Part shown: positions 1 through 13,175 of the stretch, one piece after another
Layout of the letters: each line of letters starts with the position of its first letter
Numbering within the stretch: position 1 is the stretch's first letter
NCBI GenBank assembly: GCA_026745465.1
Contig: JACYXH010000473.1
Span: 7,317,191-7,381,190 of the forward strand
Length of the DNA stretch: 64,000 bases
From: Lota lota
Taxonomy: Eukaryota; Chordata; Actinopteri; Gadiformes; Lotidae
Direction of reading: 5' to 3'
Translations under genes and position numbers: made by a program
The notes under the pieces: model-generated
What the model was told of the DNA's origin: nothing
Databases searched by the model: none
The model's input: only the letters and a program-made list of their open reading frames with translations

Positions 1-746
1 TCCTTTGGTGAAAAGGAAGATGTTACCTCTCCAGAATGTTAACTACATACCCGCATTATTTCACAAAAGAGAGTTTTGCAAAGGACTTCCAACGTTGCCA
101 ACCTAAACTACTCCAAGGTTCTTCATGTGCACACCACGAGTACCCCTGCCATGCTCATCTGATGAACATTATTGGCAGTGAGGTCAGTGCTTTAACACCT
201 CCAAAAAAAAAATGACACCAAATAAAAATACAAAACGTTATCCTTTGAGATGTCATTTTGTCTTGCCAGAGAAAGTGCCTGTCTGGCTCAGAGAAGACAG
301 GACTTGCAATAGCGGCCTACTACACAGACACCGGGGTCTTACGAGAGTGAGCAGAGCCATTCAAAAGCCGGTCTTCAGACTGTATCAAAGCACCCGGAGG
401 AGAAAGGTCCCTGAAACGATCAGTTTTAGTGCAGGTTGACTGTTACTTGACTGGGCTGAAAAGTAGTAAGCTCTCACAGGAAAGCAACTGAGGAGGGCTT
501 GGCTGGCCATTGAAACAGCTGGTAAAAGCACGCCGGCAACACAGCTGGGAGTGCGCACCCCCAGGACTGTCCGCAGATCCACCACAGGATGTAAAACCTA
601 TGTCAGGCCCCTGGCCGCACTTGGCCTGCAGGGCTTATTAAACAAAAACAACATCTTCTGCTGCGAACATCTTCTCCCAGCAGGGGGAAACAGAGCCAGA
701 TGTGCTAGTGGTAACTACGGATGTTCCCGAGAGTGGGACACCTTAC

Positions 747-3700
747 CATTTCGTTGGGCATCATGCCTCCAGGAGAGGGTCCTCCCATACCCGGCTGTCC
801 CTCGAAGCCCAGTCCACCCATGGGGAACTTCTGGTTTGGAGAGCCAAAAGGCATGTCTAACAAGGACAACATGACTACATGTCACACATTCAGAAAAACA
901 GATTTCAGAGAAAAAAAACAAGGAAGATGTCAGAAAATGCCCGTAAGGGCTTCATTGAAGACAGTTTTATGCCTCCGTTTTCCACTATGTTTTTTGCCTA
1001 CAGCTAAATAAACGGCAGGGAAAGAAGCTTATTAACTTCAAAATGTTGTGAACACGGATGTGTTTGGTTGCAACGCTTGTGTTTTTCTTTTTGTGCGACT
1101 AATGACACCTTGGTCAGGTAAGCCTCTTCTGATCGACTAAAGGGCCAATAACTATAAGGGGGTAGGTAGCCTTACTAATAGCAATGTCCTTCATCTCTGC
1201 CTGCCTATCTGTCTACATGCCTCTCTGTCTTGTCTGCTTATACAATATACAATGTCTTATTAAGATGTTGGAAAATTGACTATGAAACGTTTTTGATTAG
1301 AATTTTTTTTAAACTGATTATGGTTTTTCTGGCCTTATACTCAATTTAAATGTTTGTACCGCAAGTTCCAATCCAATATTAATTTGTTGTCGTTTTGTTA
1401 CGTTTCAAGTCATTCCACTTTCTTGCAGCGGATATTGGTCTATCGACCAGCTTTAATTGTAGATTCCATGACTGGGCTCTAGTCTCTGCTGATGACTGCT
1501 TGAATCGGCCAACCCACTCACACCACCCAGACGGCGGCGTGTAGCTCAGTATAATGGGTCATGCCCCCTGAAGGACATTAGAGGATGGGGGGCCGGCCAG
1601 CAATTTTTATTTGTAGACTATATCAGTAATAGGATGTGATTTTATTGATAACATTATTAAACTCCTTATCGATCGGCATTGACTACAGATTTGTCCATGT
1701 AAAACTAAGCTACCAACTAGTTGAAATGTTACCCATTACCACTTTGAAGTCTGCAAAATTGTGATATGCATGCCAAATAGTGATTCACAAACAATAGTAA
1801 ATAAAATGGACTAAAATGTTGGCACATGTATAAAAAATAAAATTAAAAAATAAATAAATAAATAATTACTCACCAGCCAGGCCCATGGCTCCACCTGGAT
1901 TCATTCTCATATCGCGTTCCCTCTACAAAAATAAAATAAAACATCAAAAAGTATGTCACAAATTCCTTCCAACCAAAGGTCTATTAGTCGAATACATACT
2001 CTGAATCCAAGTTCAAACCTAAACCTTCATGTGGTTTTAGGCTTCACTAGGAATCATAATTCCCTGTGGCCAAGGAGGTGGACTCACATTGTCCATGAAG
2101 TTGCCCATCCTGTATTTCTCCTCACGCTGGCGCCTCATCTGCTCCTCCATCTCCCTCTTATGGATCATCTCCTCCTCTCGCCGGCGACGTTCTTCCTCCT
2201 GCCTGCTCAGAAAAACAACATCAATAAGATCTTGAGGACAACTAGACAGGCAGCAGAGGACACCCACTGTGAGCTCAACGTTACTAGCCGTTCTGTCAAT
2301 GGTGTACAGGTGCTAAATTTATTAAAAGACTGACATTTAGCGTTGTGTTACTACACCATAACCAAGTATGGAGGAATCTTTCTTACGGAATCTGTTAAAA
2401 TCTCTAGCTTACTGTACCAACCAAAGCTCAAAGCCGATACTAAGATGAAATCCCCCTCATGCCCACCTGATCTGCATCTCCTTCCTCTTGAGCATCTCCT
2501 GGCTGTGCATCTCCTCCATGCGCCGCAGCTCCTCCTGTCTCCTCAGCAGGTCTGAAGACACAAGAAACACTTAACACCATGCGATACCAGCAGCCTGGTT
2601 AAGCTTGCAAATGTAGGCATCAAAGACACCTGACACACAACACTGAGTCTGGAGTAAGACTTGAACACAAGACTTGTCTCAAATGTTATGACATATCCAT
2701 GTATGCTGAACTACCTAATAATTAACCAAAAGGTCTCGACTTTTTATACATTAAGTTTAGACAATGAACCGGTTTAAACAGGTCTCTAAACTGGTATCGC
2801 TAAGCCACCACCAGTGTTACACAATCAGGACAACACTGACCTTGGCGGAGGAGGTTAGCCTGGTGCTCATGGAACGCATCATCCATCTCGCTCTCCAGCT
2901 TCTCGCGGGCCTCGCGCATGTTCTTCTCTACCTGCTGCCTCTGCTGCTTCTCCATCTCGTCCAGGGCCTTCCAGCGCTTGGAGTACTCAAACTCAAAGGT
3001 CCCCGGCCGGGCGAAGCGGGGTGGCTCCTCTCGCTCCCTATTGGCAATGTAAAAGATTAGACCAGCAGCTCCCAAACGTTTGGACTCATGGCCCTCATAC
3101 GACCAAAGTAATATGGGAGCCAAACACTGCGGTTTCAGAGTGTGCCTGATGCTAACCAGCTAACCATTTTGATTATCACCTAATAAATCAATCTCAAAAT
3201 GCACAGGTGCATGTTGATTGTTGTCTGGCCTGGGCGATCGATCATGTACAATAACTTATGACATCAGTATCACAGTGATGATGGTATTGGTTTTACTAGG
3301 TGCATTTCCGCACCATCAAACCACGAATGAAAACACTAGAAAGAACACTATGGCAAAGCGTATACCGAACTGTTAATAACGACCAGTTATTGACAGACTT
3401 TGGGCTGCTAATATAATCAATTAAACACCCCGACACTCCCCTCTCACACCAAGCTCGCCAATATAGAAAAGTGCATATAGGTTTGAAACAGATGTGAAGC
3501 CTTCTCTAACCCCCATGCCCCACCCACCTCACAATGACCATCTGCTGGTCAACACACCGCTATTGGGAAGGTTGACATTTGCATAAGAAAGCCCTACTCA
3601 ACACATCGCGGTGCACCTAGCTATGAGCAAAGCCCCAACCACCACATCTTTAGGATACAAATTTGAAGACAAAAACAAATGGCACATGACGTGATTATTT

Positions 3701-6056
3701 TCTACAATCCCCTACTTTTGGTATCTGGGGTTCTTCTGGGCCAGCTTCTCTGGGAGGCCATCTTCGTCATCGTACTGTTCCAGGGGTTCGACAACCACTG
3801 GCCGTGGCGACCTGTGGGATCGAAAGACGGAATCAATATATGAAGAATGGGGCGAGACTAATTAGAACCAATCAAATTTCTCGTTTGGCCACAGATGGAC
3901 ATACAAAGTATTTGCCGCATTTCAATTAATCACAAAATTCGACTTACGTTGTGAGCAGGAAAACGCCCTCGTTGCAGCGGTCGAGGGCTTTCCTGGCAGC
4001 AGGTTTCGAGGCAAACTCGACGAGGCCCTTGCCTGTGGAACGACCACGGTCGTCAACAATGACCACCGCCCTCTCCACCATCCCAAACTGTGAGAAGGCC
4101 TCTTCTAGGAGCTCATTGGAAACGAAGGGTGATAGGTTTTTGATTGAGAGGGCCGCAGAGTGTGTGGCGAATCGCACACGCAGCGGCCTGCCTTTCATGG
4201 GCGTGTCGTCCAGTTCGGCTTTAGCAATCTCTGCCAGCGCTCTGGACTCCTACAATCAAGACCAGAATGAGATGAGAAAATGAGGACATGACCCTGCACA
4301 AAACCACTAATTGTTTAGAAACCAGAATATAATTGAACCTGTACGTGTCCTTACCAATCGAATGAAACCGAAGCCTTTGTTCTTATTAATAAACACTTCG
4401 CTTGGCTCTCCATACTTTGCGAACAGTTTCTTGAACTCTTCATCGCTGATGTCGTTGGGCAGGTTACCGATGAACAGACGGCATCGCTGTGTGTAGGTCT
4501 TCTCGCCGGGTTTGAGAAGCAACGATAAAGTTGCTTTGAGTTCCTGCAGAATTGTTTAAATGCATGTCAACATTAATGTAGTGTTCGAAAAAACGATTAA
4601 AAAGTTACCATAACGAATACATGAACGTAACCCACTGGGCTTAGGAAATGTCCGAATGTTCCTATGTAAGAGCAAGTTGAACTTGCCACATCTTTAAGCG
4701 TTAAGAGAATATCAAATGAAACATAACGTGACGGTCGATGTCTCTACAATGCAAGGATTTGTTGTTTTACACCCATCCCCCATTGGTTACGTGTGAGGTG
4801 ACAGTCTTGACCCACATTTAAATAGAACCGTTACTAACACTACATGTTCGGTGAATATCAACATTAAAGGATTTTAGACAGGGTAGACAAAGTAGTATGA
4901 AAGCTGTTACATTGTGGCGATTAGACAATAACCGTGTAATTAATGCGTTGCGACGCTGTTTTTGACATAAGATGGCGGATTTGCAAGAGTATCCTTGGGG
5001 GTGTTTGTCTGTAGTCACATGATATGCCGCCATGCGGCGGTGATGGGCATCTACACAAATGTGGAATTCGTAAAAGCAACCATACTGTCAAACACCGCCC
5101 ATTCGTGCTTCTCCGACTATACAATTCATCACGGTTTCCAGCCAACACTACATCGTCTGATTAGCTAGCTACAACCAATATACACCACCAACGTTTGATA
5201 CTAAACCCGTATAACGCAGTACACCTCTACAGTAACAACGTAAGCCATGTTAGACTGACAGTATTCTCAATATGAATGTCTCAGTATGTCGTTCATGTTT
5301 AATAAGCATAAAATCACCACGAACCGTAGGGTGGCCACCTTCCATTCCACTCTCTGGTTTGTGCACCTGCTGCTGGGGCCTTGGTTTATTCATATGTGGA
5401 ACTGGCTTGTGGCCTTGGTGGCTCATCTGCCTTTGCTGCTGGCCATTAAAATTGTTCATCGGCGGTTTCTGGTGCTGGTTCAGATTTCTGTTGGCCTGGG
5501 TCGGTGGGGGCGAAGAAAGGTTCGGTTTCGGTGGAGGCGACGAAATATTCGGCTTCGGTGGAGGGGATGAAATATTCGGTTTCGAAGGAGGCGACGAGAT
5601 CTTCGGTTGGGGTACGGGGGTAACGTTAGTTTGAATGTTCTGTTGTTGCTGCTCCTTTTGCTGTTGCTGCTCCTTTTGCTGTTGTTGTTGCTCCTTCTGC
5701 TGTTGTTGCTCCTTCTGCTGTTGTTGCTCCTTCTGCTGTTGTTGCTCCTTCTGCTGTTGTATCGGGCCTTTCATTGTCAGAGCCGGGCCTGGTGAGGGAG
5801 GAGGGATAATCGGAGTGGATTGAGGCTGTTGTGGCTTCTGTTGAGGGGTCTGTGGTCCCTGGTTACCGTTCGGCGGCTTGTTGAAATTGTTACCCATCAT
5901 GGGTCCGCCTCGGTTCTGGTTCCCGAAAGGGTGATTCCTGAAATGTGGGTTCCCCATCAGTCCGCCTCGCATCGGGCCACCGGGGCCGCCACCCCTGCGT
6001 GGCTGAAAATTGTTCATACCACCGCCGCGATTCCTGTTAAATCTATCCCGAGACAT
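747..6056 (-). CDS. sfpq: SFPQ copy A, splicing factor proline/glutamine-rich (partial: last exon outside window)
   Basis: DBHS-family nuclear RNA-binding protein (paraspeckles, splicing, transcription). Exons on the minus strand: 6056-5325, 4543-4355, 4249-3948, 3811-3716, 3037-2841, 2551-2467, 2202-2088, 1922-1874, 856-747; all join in frame, giving 625 residues. The start is MSRDRFNRN. Residues 1-244 are Gly/Arg-rich, then a Gln/Lys/Glu block and Pro-rich repeats. RRM1 has RNP2 LFIGNL (about 267-272) and RNP1 KGFGFIRL (about 300-307). RRM2 (LSIKNLSPF onward) follows in exon 3, the NOPS segment ([19 protein letters not shown]) in exon 4, and a charged coiled coil in exons 5-7. The terminal exon (RNERFPQG to KKPRF in copy B) should lie left of base 1. 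No stop or frameshift was seen. RRM2 keeps [11 protein letters not shown], as remembered for human SFPQ. Identity is firm; expression of this copy is unknown. Confidence 0.93.
1590..1750. repeat. Interspersed repeat in SFPQ A intron 8
   Basis: About 160 bases matching 9030-9185: both contain TATTTGTAGA, GATTTTATT, TAACATTATT, CTATCGATC or TTATCGATC, and AAGCTACNA then CTAGTTGAA. The equivalent intron of copy B (22079-22401, about 320 bases against 1017 here) lacks it, so it probably inserted after the duplication. The family is not identified. Confidence 0.6.
5640..5763 (-). repeat. In-frame Gln/Lys/Glu-coding minisatellite in SFPQ A exon 1
   Basis: The coding strand repeats a CAG/CAA-rich 15-18 base unit encoding [12 protein letters not shown]. 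Six KE units are present against two in copy B. The antisense frame gives a spurious poly-Leu or Cys-rich peptide. Confidence 0.9.
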
Positions 6057-6300
6057 TTTCGATGTCTCGAGTTACCGTGCGGTTAAAATGGAAACACTAG
6101 ATAAGCAAGAAAATGTCTCGAAAATCGACGCTCTTTCTCTTAAGACTTCAACATGTAGGTCGACGACTCACTCAAAATGGCGAAGGGCAGCGATAAACGG
6201 GACTAGACTTGATGACAAAATAGAAGGATCCGCCCAGCTACTTCCTATTGGTCGTTGGTCATTAATAGGCGTGGAGTTAGTTAGTTTGATTACGTGACAG
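6057..6300 (-). promoter_or_regulatory. Probable promoter/5' UTR of SFPQ copy A
   Basis: The block upstream of the ATG is conserved in copy B (28076-28310). Both contain a pyrimidine stretch (GCTCTTTCTCTT, plus strand), a CTCAAAATGGCG block resembling a YY1 site (about 6170-6181; 28192-28199 in B), and GGATCCGCC, followed by a region of CCAAT/ATTGG-type motifs. No TATA box was seen. The start site is inferred, not observed. Confidence 0.45.
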
Positions 6301-7647
6301 CTAGATCATTAATTAAACTCGAAGGAAATGTAGGCACCCAGTAGTTCAATACAACAATTCAATTTCACACAATAGAAAATAGCCTGTATAAAGTACCTAC
6401 ACTATACATAAACATAACATACTAAAAACGTTCAACTACAAGATCCTGTACAGAGATGCAGTAGAGTAATAGTAGATGAAAAATGAATAATCCCACAGTG
6501 CAAAAGGTATTGTGCAATAACTGAAAAATAGATTGACTTGAAATGAGATATTAGTGCATCAGGCCCAGAACTCAGACTTCCCCCGCCTCCGTTGCGAAGA
6601 GTGCAGAACCTACTGGCTCCTGAATCTGTCTCTGTAGTGTGAAAGTAACCTGCCAGAGGTGTGGGTGACTGTCATTGTCCATGAAAGACAGCAGTTTGCA
6701 GTGTCCTCTCTGCCACCGTCACCAGACTCCATCCCCATGCAAACCACAGAGTAGGTGTTACCTAGTACATATTACTGTATGCCGTGGTAATAGCAAAGGT
6801 ATGTGGAACTTAAAACGTTCCACCGAATAATCACAATTGTGGATAAAGATGTTTGCAGTCTATAGCGCATTCGCATTAACGTAATTATAGGCAAAACTAT
6901 AGTAGCATGCATATGAGCATAAGAATGTAATGTTTGCAGCATTGTTTTATTGCTCATTGTTTAGGTATCAATCATAACACGAATTGTCATGAGACGTCGT
7001 GTTCAAACTGCCACAGCGTTTCTTATGCGAGACGTGGCCAAACACAATTTTCATTCGCCTAGGTTACAGTATATCTATCGCCATCAAAACATCCTATGAT
7101 GCATTATGTACAAGCCCCAAAATACCCCGCATAGTAGGTGTATGCAAAATAATACAATTCCAACTGAAGAAAGCTTTAGGAAAACACTAAATAATTGAAC
7201 TAATGAAATTGGCGTCAGTTGATTTTTAATCCACAATCAAAACACACATTTGTCCTATTAACAGATTTATTTCAAATTAGGTTTTAGAACAGGAATTGTA
7301 GACATGCAATGAAAGAAAAACGATCACAAACACCACCAGATATTTCTTTTTTTTACCAGACTAGACACCACATAGTTAAAGCTAATATTCTTCTGTCCAA
7401 GGGTCATACATTGTTCAACATTAACTCCTTAAACCGCCTTCCCCATGAAAAAAAACGCTTGAATTGTTATCAAATCAAACCTAGCAAAAGATTTTTTAGA
7501 TAGTTACTTTTGACAGTTTGAGGAGCATTGAGAGGAATGGCCGGGTGGGGAGTTGACAGGTAAGTATTGGGGGGGTAGGGGGGGGGGGGGGGGTCATAAC
7601 AGGTGAACTGGGGAGGGGGGGGGGGGGTCATATCAGGTGAACTGAGG
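6301..7647. other. Gene-free spacer between SFPQ A promoter and LYPLA2 pseudogene
   Basis: AT-rich DNA with no supported exon. Part (about 7195-7440) aligns with 28730-28900 of the second unit, so it was inside the duplicated segment. A candidate AATAAA (minus) lies at 7266-7271. Two poly-G runs (about 7577-7593 and 7614-7627) sit in a short tandem duplication in which GGTCATA and CAGGTGAACTG each occur twice. Confidence 0.5.
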
Positions 7648-8254
7648 TCAGATTCGAGAAAACTGCTTCTTAAACTCCTTTACAGCCGCCATCTCCTGCA
7701 AGAGAAGACAGAGAGAAGAGGGTGATATTTAGATATATTGATCTATTGTAAAAGCTACAGGTATTAATTACTTCTAAGCCGGAGATACACTTGCTTTTCA
7801 ACCACGCATTCACGTAGACGACGGGCCGCGTCTTGAAAGGTATTACGCACATTCTCACCTTTGTACATTGCGTGTTACTTGAAGATTCCACTAGAGGGCA
7901 CTCCAGAGAACTCTGACCATATATAACTTTCGACCTTGGATGATGTAAACACTAAATATGGTGACACTCGAGGAGGTTACTATGTTGTTCATTGCGACAT
8001 CAAGGCAGAAAGAGCGACAGCAGCGGCTTCACTCCACCATTGTTGTCGCTGCTGATGTGCTTACTGACCCCGTCACATTCCATACTGCCCCTACTGGTCA
8101 TGTGCATATTGCATCTTGCACATAGCGATAATTTTTGAGGACGTGCACAACCGACGCCCCAAATGGACGCAGGATACGCGAGGGAGCCATCATGCCCACG
8201 CAAACCCGTAGTTAAAAGCAAGTTTATCTCCGCTCACAGTCACTAGCACACTTA

Positions 8255-8370
8255 TATCCAAAGCGACTTGACAGTGAAATCAGATACAAGTCATTCATGA
8301 GTAGGTAGGGGTTAGGGAGACAATAAAGACATTGGGGGTGGAACCCTGTACCTAGCTACTACCCTATTGT
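8255..8370. repeat. Short interspersed repeat, copy in duplicated unit A
   Basis: CTTATATCCAAAGCGACTTG, an AGTAGGTAGGGGTTAGGGAG block and GACATTGGGGGTGGAACCC recur at 30595-30730 at the equivalent place in unit B. The insertion therefore predates the duplication. Its GGGGTGGAACCC part resembles a decayed tRNA-type B box seen intact at 48263-48281 and 62418-62436. A SINE-like origin is inferred. Confidence 0.5.
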
Positions 8371-8456
8371 TACTACAGCAACATTATACTATATATATTT
8401 TTTTACATGTATTACATAATACCCATGTGAATGATACACTTCAATAAAATGTCTCA

Positions 8457-8750
<294 letters not shown>

Positions 8751-9029
8751 CTAGGGGTGCCCTTCTAAGCTAAGAGGGTTCTGGATGCCACATGGGACCC
8801 GGAGGAAGTGTCTGCATCCTCTCTTGGTACATGAGGTCAGTTTAGCGGTAAAAGTATAATAATATGCGGCCAAGAAGATATACTACATCCTGACAGCCAA
8901 AGATAAAAAGGAGAAAGAATTCCAGCATCAGTGGCTGTCAAACGCCTGTAATGAGCCTGTACAATCATTTCATTTGGTCAAATTGAAATGATTGGATGGC
9001 TTACCTGTCCGTCTTCCTACCTACCAGAT

Positions 9030-9185
9030 ACAGGCTGGCCAGCATTTATTATTTGTAGAATATATAAGACGATTTTATTTTATTTATAACATTATTGAAA
9101 TCGCTATCGATCACCATTGACCCCAGAACTGTTCGGGTTATTTTAAGCTACAAGCTAGTTGAACTGTAACACACTGTAACTTTAA
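9030..9185. repeat. Second copy of the 1590-1750 repeat
   Basis: Located in the intron between pseudogene exons 7 and 8. It shares the ordered blocks listed for 1590-1750 and is not seen in the matching intron of the intact LYPLA2 (31430-32160). Confidence 0.6.
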
Positions 9186-10429
9186 AGAGGGAAAACTATA
9201 TACGATTTGGCTTTTTACACATACAAATACAAATTCCCCGTTGTGGTGCGTTTACAGCAACCCTCACGTCAGAATATAGAAACAAATATACAAAATAGGT
9301 ACCTGTGGGAAGGTCTTGTGGAGTGGTAGCCTGCAGCCCAGTGCCACAGCACCAGCCAACTGCTCCTGACAAGTCAGGTAAGTCTACAGGGAGAGGGCTC
9401 CACCCTGAGAGAGACAGAGCGACAGGAGACCCACAGAGGGGGAGACAGAGAATAAAGGAGGCAAAAGAGGAGGAGAATGAGAACGATGGAGGCTGAAACC
9501 AGGATCACATTCACAGTCTTGGGACTTCTTGACCCAAAATGAAATGAAATACCTAAACGATATCCTTACCTGGGAGAAGCCGATCATAATACGGTTTGCA
9601 GGAGTACCGTTCTTGGTCTCATGATCAATGATGGCTTTGACTGGAAGATAAGAAACAAGCGGAGGTCATTTAGGAGAACAGTGCTGGAATTGGAGATGGA
9701 GGTTACATAGAACCCAAACGACAAACACAGCTGATAATGGGTACAGAAGACAGGTCTATAAATACATTGGATCGATGACTGAAGATGTCCAGATACTGCA
9801 TGCTGAATGTGGGAATTACTTGAATAGGATATCTTTTTCTGTGGAGCCATGAATATCTACTCTCCAATCGCCCCTCCAACAGCCCCCTGCTGGCTTGATG
9901 CAGGACATTTCCATTTCCAAGTGAATGGCATTATTGGTTTGTGTTTGATAAAGCTGACCTTTCATTGATACTGGCCTTTCAGCGTAATGTATATGCGATG
10001 TTTTATGAATCCCAAAAAAAAGCATCCTCCGTCTTATAATTAGCTTAGTTTGTGTGCCCTTGAAGAATAATGTATTTATATGTATACTTTAAAATATCAT
10101 ATGCCTTTCCTCACTCAAAGTATATACTGCTGTAATGTGTCCTCTCTGGAAGCAATCAAGGGAATATGATCAACTTTGAGTGGAAACTCGTCCAAGGGAA
10201 GCTAAAACTAAGGGCTCCTTACATGTGCAGATTACATCTTTCAAACCTGCCCTGCCAGTTTCATGCTGGCCGGGAACACTGATGGAGCAAGGCTGCCAAT
10301 CGGGAACAGAACAAATGTGGCTGGCCATTGGAAAAGCAGATGCTGATTGGTTTATATTTTCTCTAGAACCGCCTTCACATTCCCTTTAGAAACCTGTTCC
10401 CCATGGGGCTGGTTTCTTAGGTATCCTGC

Positions 10430-12750
10430 GTTAACCCACAAATCATTTCTCTTTACCCCCTTCCACCCTCCACTCCTTCCGAATTTCAGTCTGTGTCTGT
10501 AACTTACCCGGTGAAATTAAACATTGCTGATCTCTATCGCCCACCAGGTCCTCCTGGGGAATTAGACGTCCTCCTACCGAACATCCCCGAAGAGGGCCCC
10601 CCGCTGGTACTTCTCGGTGATTTCAACATCCAGACAGAAGTTATCATCTCAGTAGTTGTTCTTACTATCTCCTTTTCTCTCTCACTCTATCCCTCCCCCC
10701 ACTCACAAAGCTGGTAAAACTTGACCACAAGGATCTGCTCTACCACCGACCTATCATATCCCTTTCTTATCCTACCCTCTCCCCTCTCCAACTGCCAAAC
10801 CTCCCTCTTCTACACGTACTGTCCCTATCCGCTGCAACCCTCTCTCGCTTCATATATCCCATCAGCTCTCCCCTCACCAGACTCCTTCTCACTCATGCCT
10901 TTCGACTCTTCCAAGGACATTATTTTCTCTACTGTCCTCTTACCAATCGGCAGGCCTGCGCGACCACTCCAGCTTTGTGGTTGTCTGACTCGGTGTGTCC
11001 AGAGTGCTGACAGGGCCAACCCACGTGTGGCTGAAAGACAAAGGTGCAAATCCAAGCGCCCTGACGCTTGGATTTGCACCTTGCGCGCTTACCATTCTCT
11101 TCTCTCCTCTTTTTCTGCCGCCTTATCTACAATCTAAAATTCAATCTACCTTCTCCAACCCCAAAAAACATTACGTCTATCTTTTCTTCCCTCCTTCATC
11201 CCCGCGCTCCCCCATCTCTCTCCTCCAGAGGAATTTTGTTCAACTATAGATGATATAAGCTCATTTTCCCAACAACCTGTTGACAACTGTCCTCTCCACC
11301 TCTTCATCACCTACTCTCTTCCTTTTTACCACTCTATGAGGTACAATCCTTGGTCACTTCCTACCATCTGCCTTCTCGACCCTATCCCCTCACCACCTTC
11401 AGTGTATTGCTCCCGGCCTCCTTCCTTTCTCCACCCATCTCATCAATACCTTTTTGACAACGGATCGTTTTCCGAACAGTCTTAAAGCAGAGAGTGAACC
11501 GTCTATTCAAATAAACCCACACCAAACCCATCTGATGTAAAGAATTACAGACCTGTCTCTCTCCTACCATTTATTTCCAAAACACTTGTGTGCCGTCTTA
11601 ACCCAACTCTCTTCATATCTCCACTAGAACCTCCTCAACCATTCTGCTGGACCTTTCAACAGCCTTTCAGAACCACCATAGCCTCCTCTACACCCTCCAA
11701 TAACTGGGAGTCTCAGGCTCTGCACTCTCCCTTCTCAAATGAAAGAAGTATATCTGAACCATGCAGTCTAACAACTGGGGTCCTTCAGGGTTCTGTTCTG
11801 GGTCCCATCCTCTTCTCTCTGTACATTAAGTGAATTTCCTACCACAGCTATGCAGATGACAAACAACTAATTCTGTCTTTTTCACTGTCTGAAACCAGGT
11901 GGCAGCGCAAGAGTGTCCAGCTGACATCTCTCAGTGGATGTCGACACCACCTGATGCTCAATCTGAACGAGATGGATGCTCTTCGTTCCAGGGAAGGCAT
12001 CTCCCATCCACGACTTCTCTATCCATATATATAACTCTGTGGTACAGAACTGTGGTGTGTGCGGCTCAAACTGAACCTGGGTGTGACACTGGATTACCAG
12101 ATGTCCTTTGCTGCAACCATCGCTGCGACAATCTGCTCCAGCAGATTCATGCCCCACAACTTCAGGAGGATACGTCCGTTCCTCACCCAGAAGGCCACGC
12201 AGGTTTTGGTCCAGGCTAGCGTCATCTCGGGTCTGGACTACTGCAACTCCCTTCTGTCTGGTCTGCCATTCAACCTCTGCAGCTCATCCAGAATGCAGCA
12301 GCCCAGGTGGTCTTCCACCTACCCAAGTTCTCCCACACTACACCGCTCCTCCGCACCCTTCACTGGCGGCTCCTCGAATACGATTCAAGTCACTGGTACT
12401 TACCTACCGTGCTGCGAATGGCTCAGACCCATCCTACATCCAGGACATGGTCAAACATTACACCCCAGCCCATCCACTACGCAAAAGGCTTGCTACTCCC
12501 TCACTACCAGGGTGCCAGAGCTGCCGCTCAATAAAATCACATCTTTCCCTTGGCCCTTGAATGTATCTACTTTTGAAAATATAAATAAAATATCAATATC
12601 TCGTTTCTAAAATGTAGCACTTGAAGCAGTTCACTTATTTGATGAATTGTATGTACTCGCATGATTCTTGTTATTTCTGGGTTGTATCTACAATTATTGT
12701 AAGTCGCTTTGGCTTTAAGTCTCAGCTGAATAAATGGCATGTAATGAACA
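10430..12750 (+). mobile_element. Degenerate L2-clade LINE (non-LTR retrotransposon)
   Basis: Fragments lie in the expected order on the plus strand. An AP-endonuclease piece at about 10510-10640 reads ADLYRPPGPPGELD then LVLLGDFNIQ. Reverse transcriptase follows: SEPCSLTTGVLQGSVLGPILFSLY at about 11754-11827 (given here as one motif region), the catalytic YADD at 11849-11860, and a C-terminal part LNLGVTLDYQMSF, RRIRPFLTQKATQVLVQA, ISGLDYCNSLLSGLP at about 12060-12270. The 3' tail GTAAGTCGCTTTGG (about 12698-12712) is typical of fish L2. Stops and frame changes run throughout, so it is immobile. It lies just right of the duplication breakpoint near 10062. Confidence 0.85.
11041..11082. repeat. 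Perfect 18-base inverted repeat inside the L2 remnant
   Basis: Arms 11041-11058 and 11065-11082 are exact reverse complements around a 6-base loop (CCCTGA). No coding role is seen. Confidence 0.9.
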
Positions 12751-12991
12751 TAGCCTCTTGGTTCCGTGGTGTTTGGAACAAAGGACTCGGAAAGTACACC
12801 TTGATTTAATTCTTCCTCAATATTTGGCGAGCCAGATCAGTCAGCCAGATAACACGCAAGTTCCCGCACAGACAGACAGACAGACACAGCATAACAGGCA
12901 GTAAGACACAAGGACCTCACGGGCCAAGCACTGAGAACTGCTATTGGTGAAGCTTCCAGTGCGGCGCTATACATCTGTGGTATGCAGTGTA

Positions 12992-13175
12992 AAATAAGTA
13001 ACATATACATGTGAGCATCACTTAGGCTAAAAATCTTTGTTCTTCAATAAGTGATGTATATATGTGAGCATCTGATTGTATGCTTAAGCTCAAATACTTT
13101 GTTCTTCAATAAGTTACGTGTATATGTAAGCATCTGTACACTAAAGCTAAAATACTTTGTTCTTCAAAAGTAACA
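12992..13175. repeat. Three diverged tandem copies of a 54-62 base unit
   Basis: AATAAGT followed by TATACATGTGAGCATC or a variant, then CTAAAATACTTTGTTCTTC, begins at 12992, 13046 and 13108. A fourth partial copy starts near 13166. The copies differ by substitutions, so the array is old. Confidence 0.75.

Noticed and set aside
5607-5823. Plus-strand frames of poly-Leu or Cys-rich peptide
   Set aside because: Antisense of the Gln-coding repeat of SFPQ A exon 1; low complexity only.
11041-11082. microRNA precursor
   Set aside because: Arms of 18 bases and a 6-base loop are too short for a typical pre-miRNA, and there is no expression evidence.
12059-12610. Plus-strand frame of 183 codons as a host gene
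   Set aside because: Its sequence is the C-terminal part of an L2 reverse transcriptase with surrounding frame breaks.
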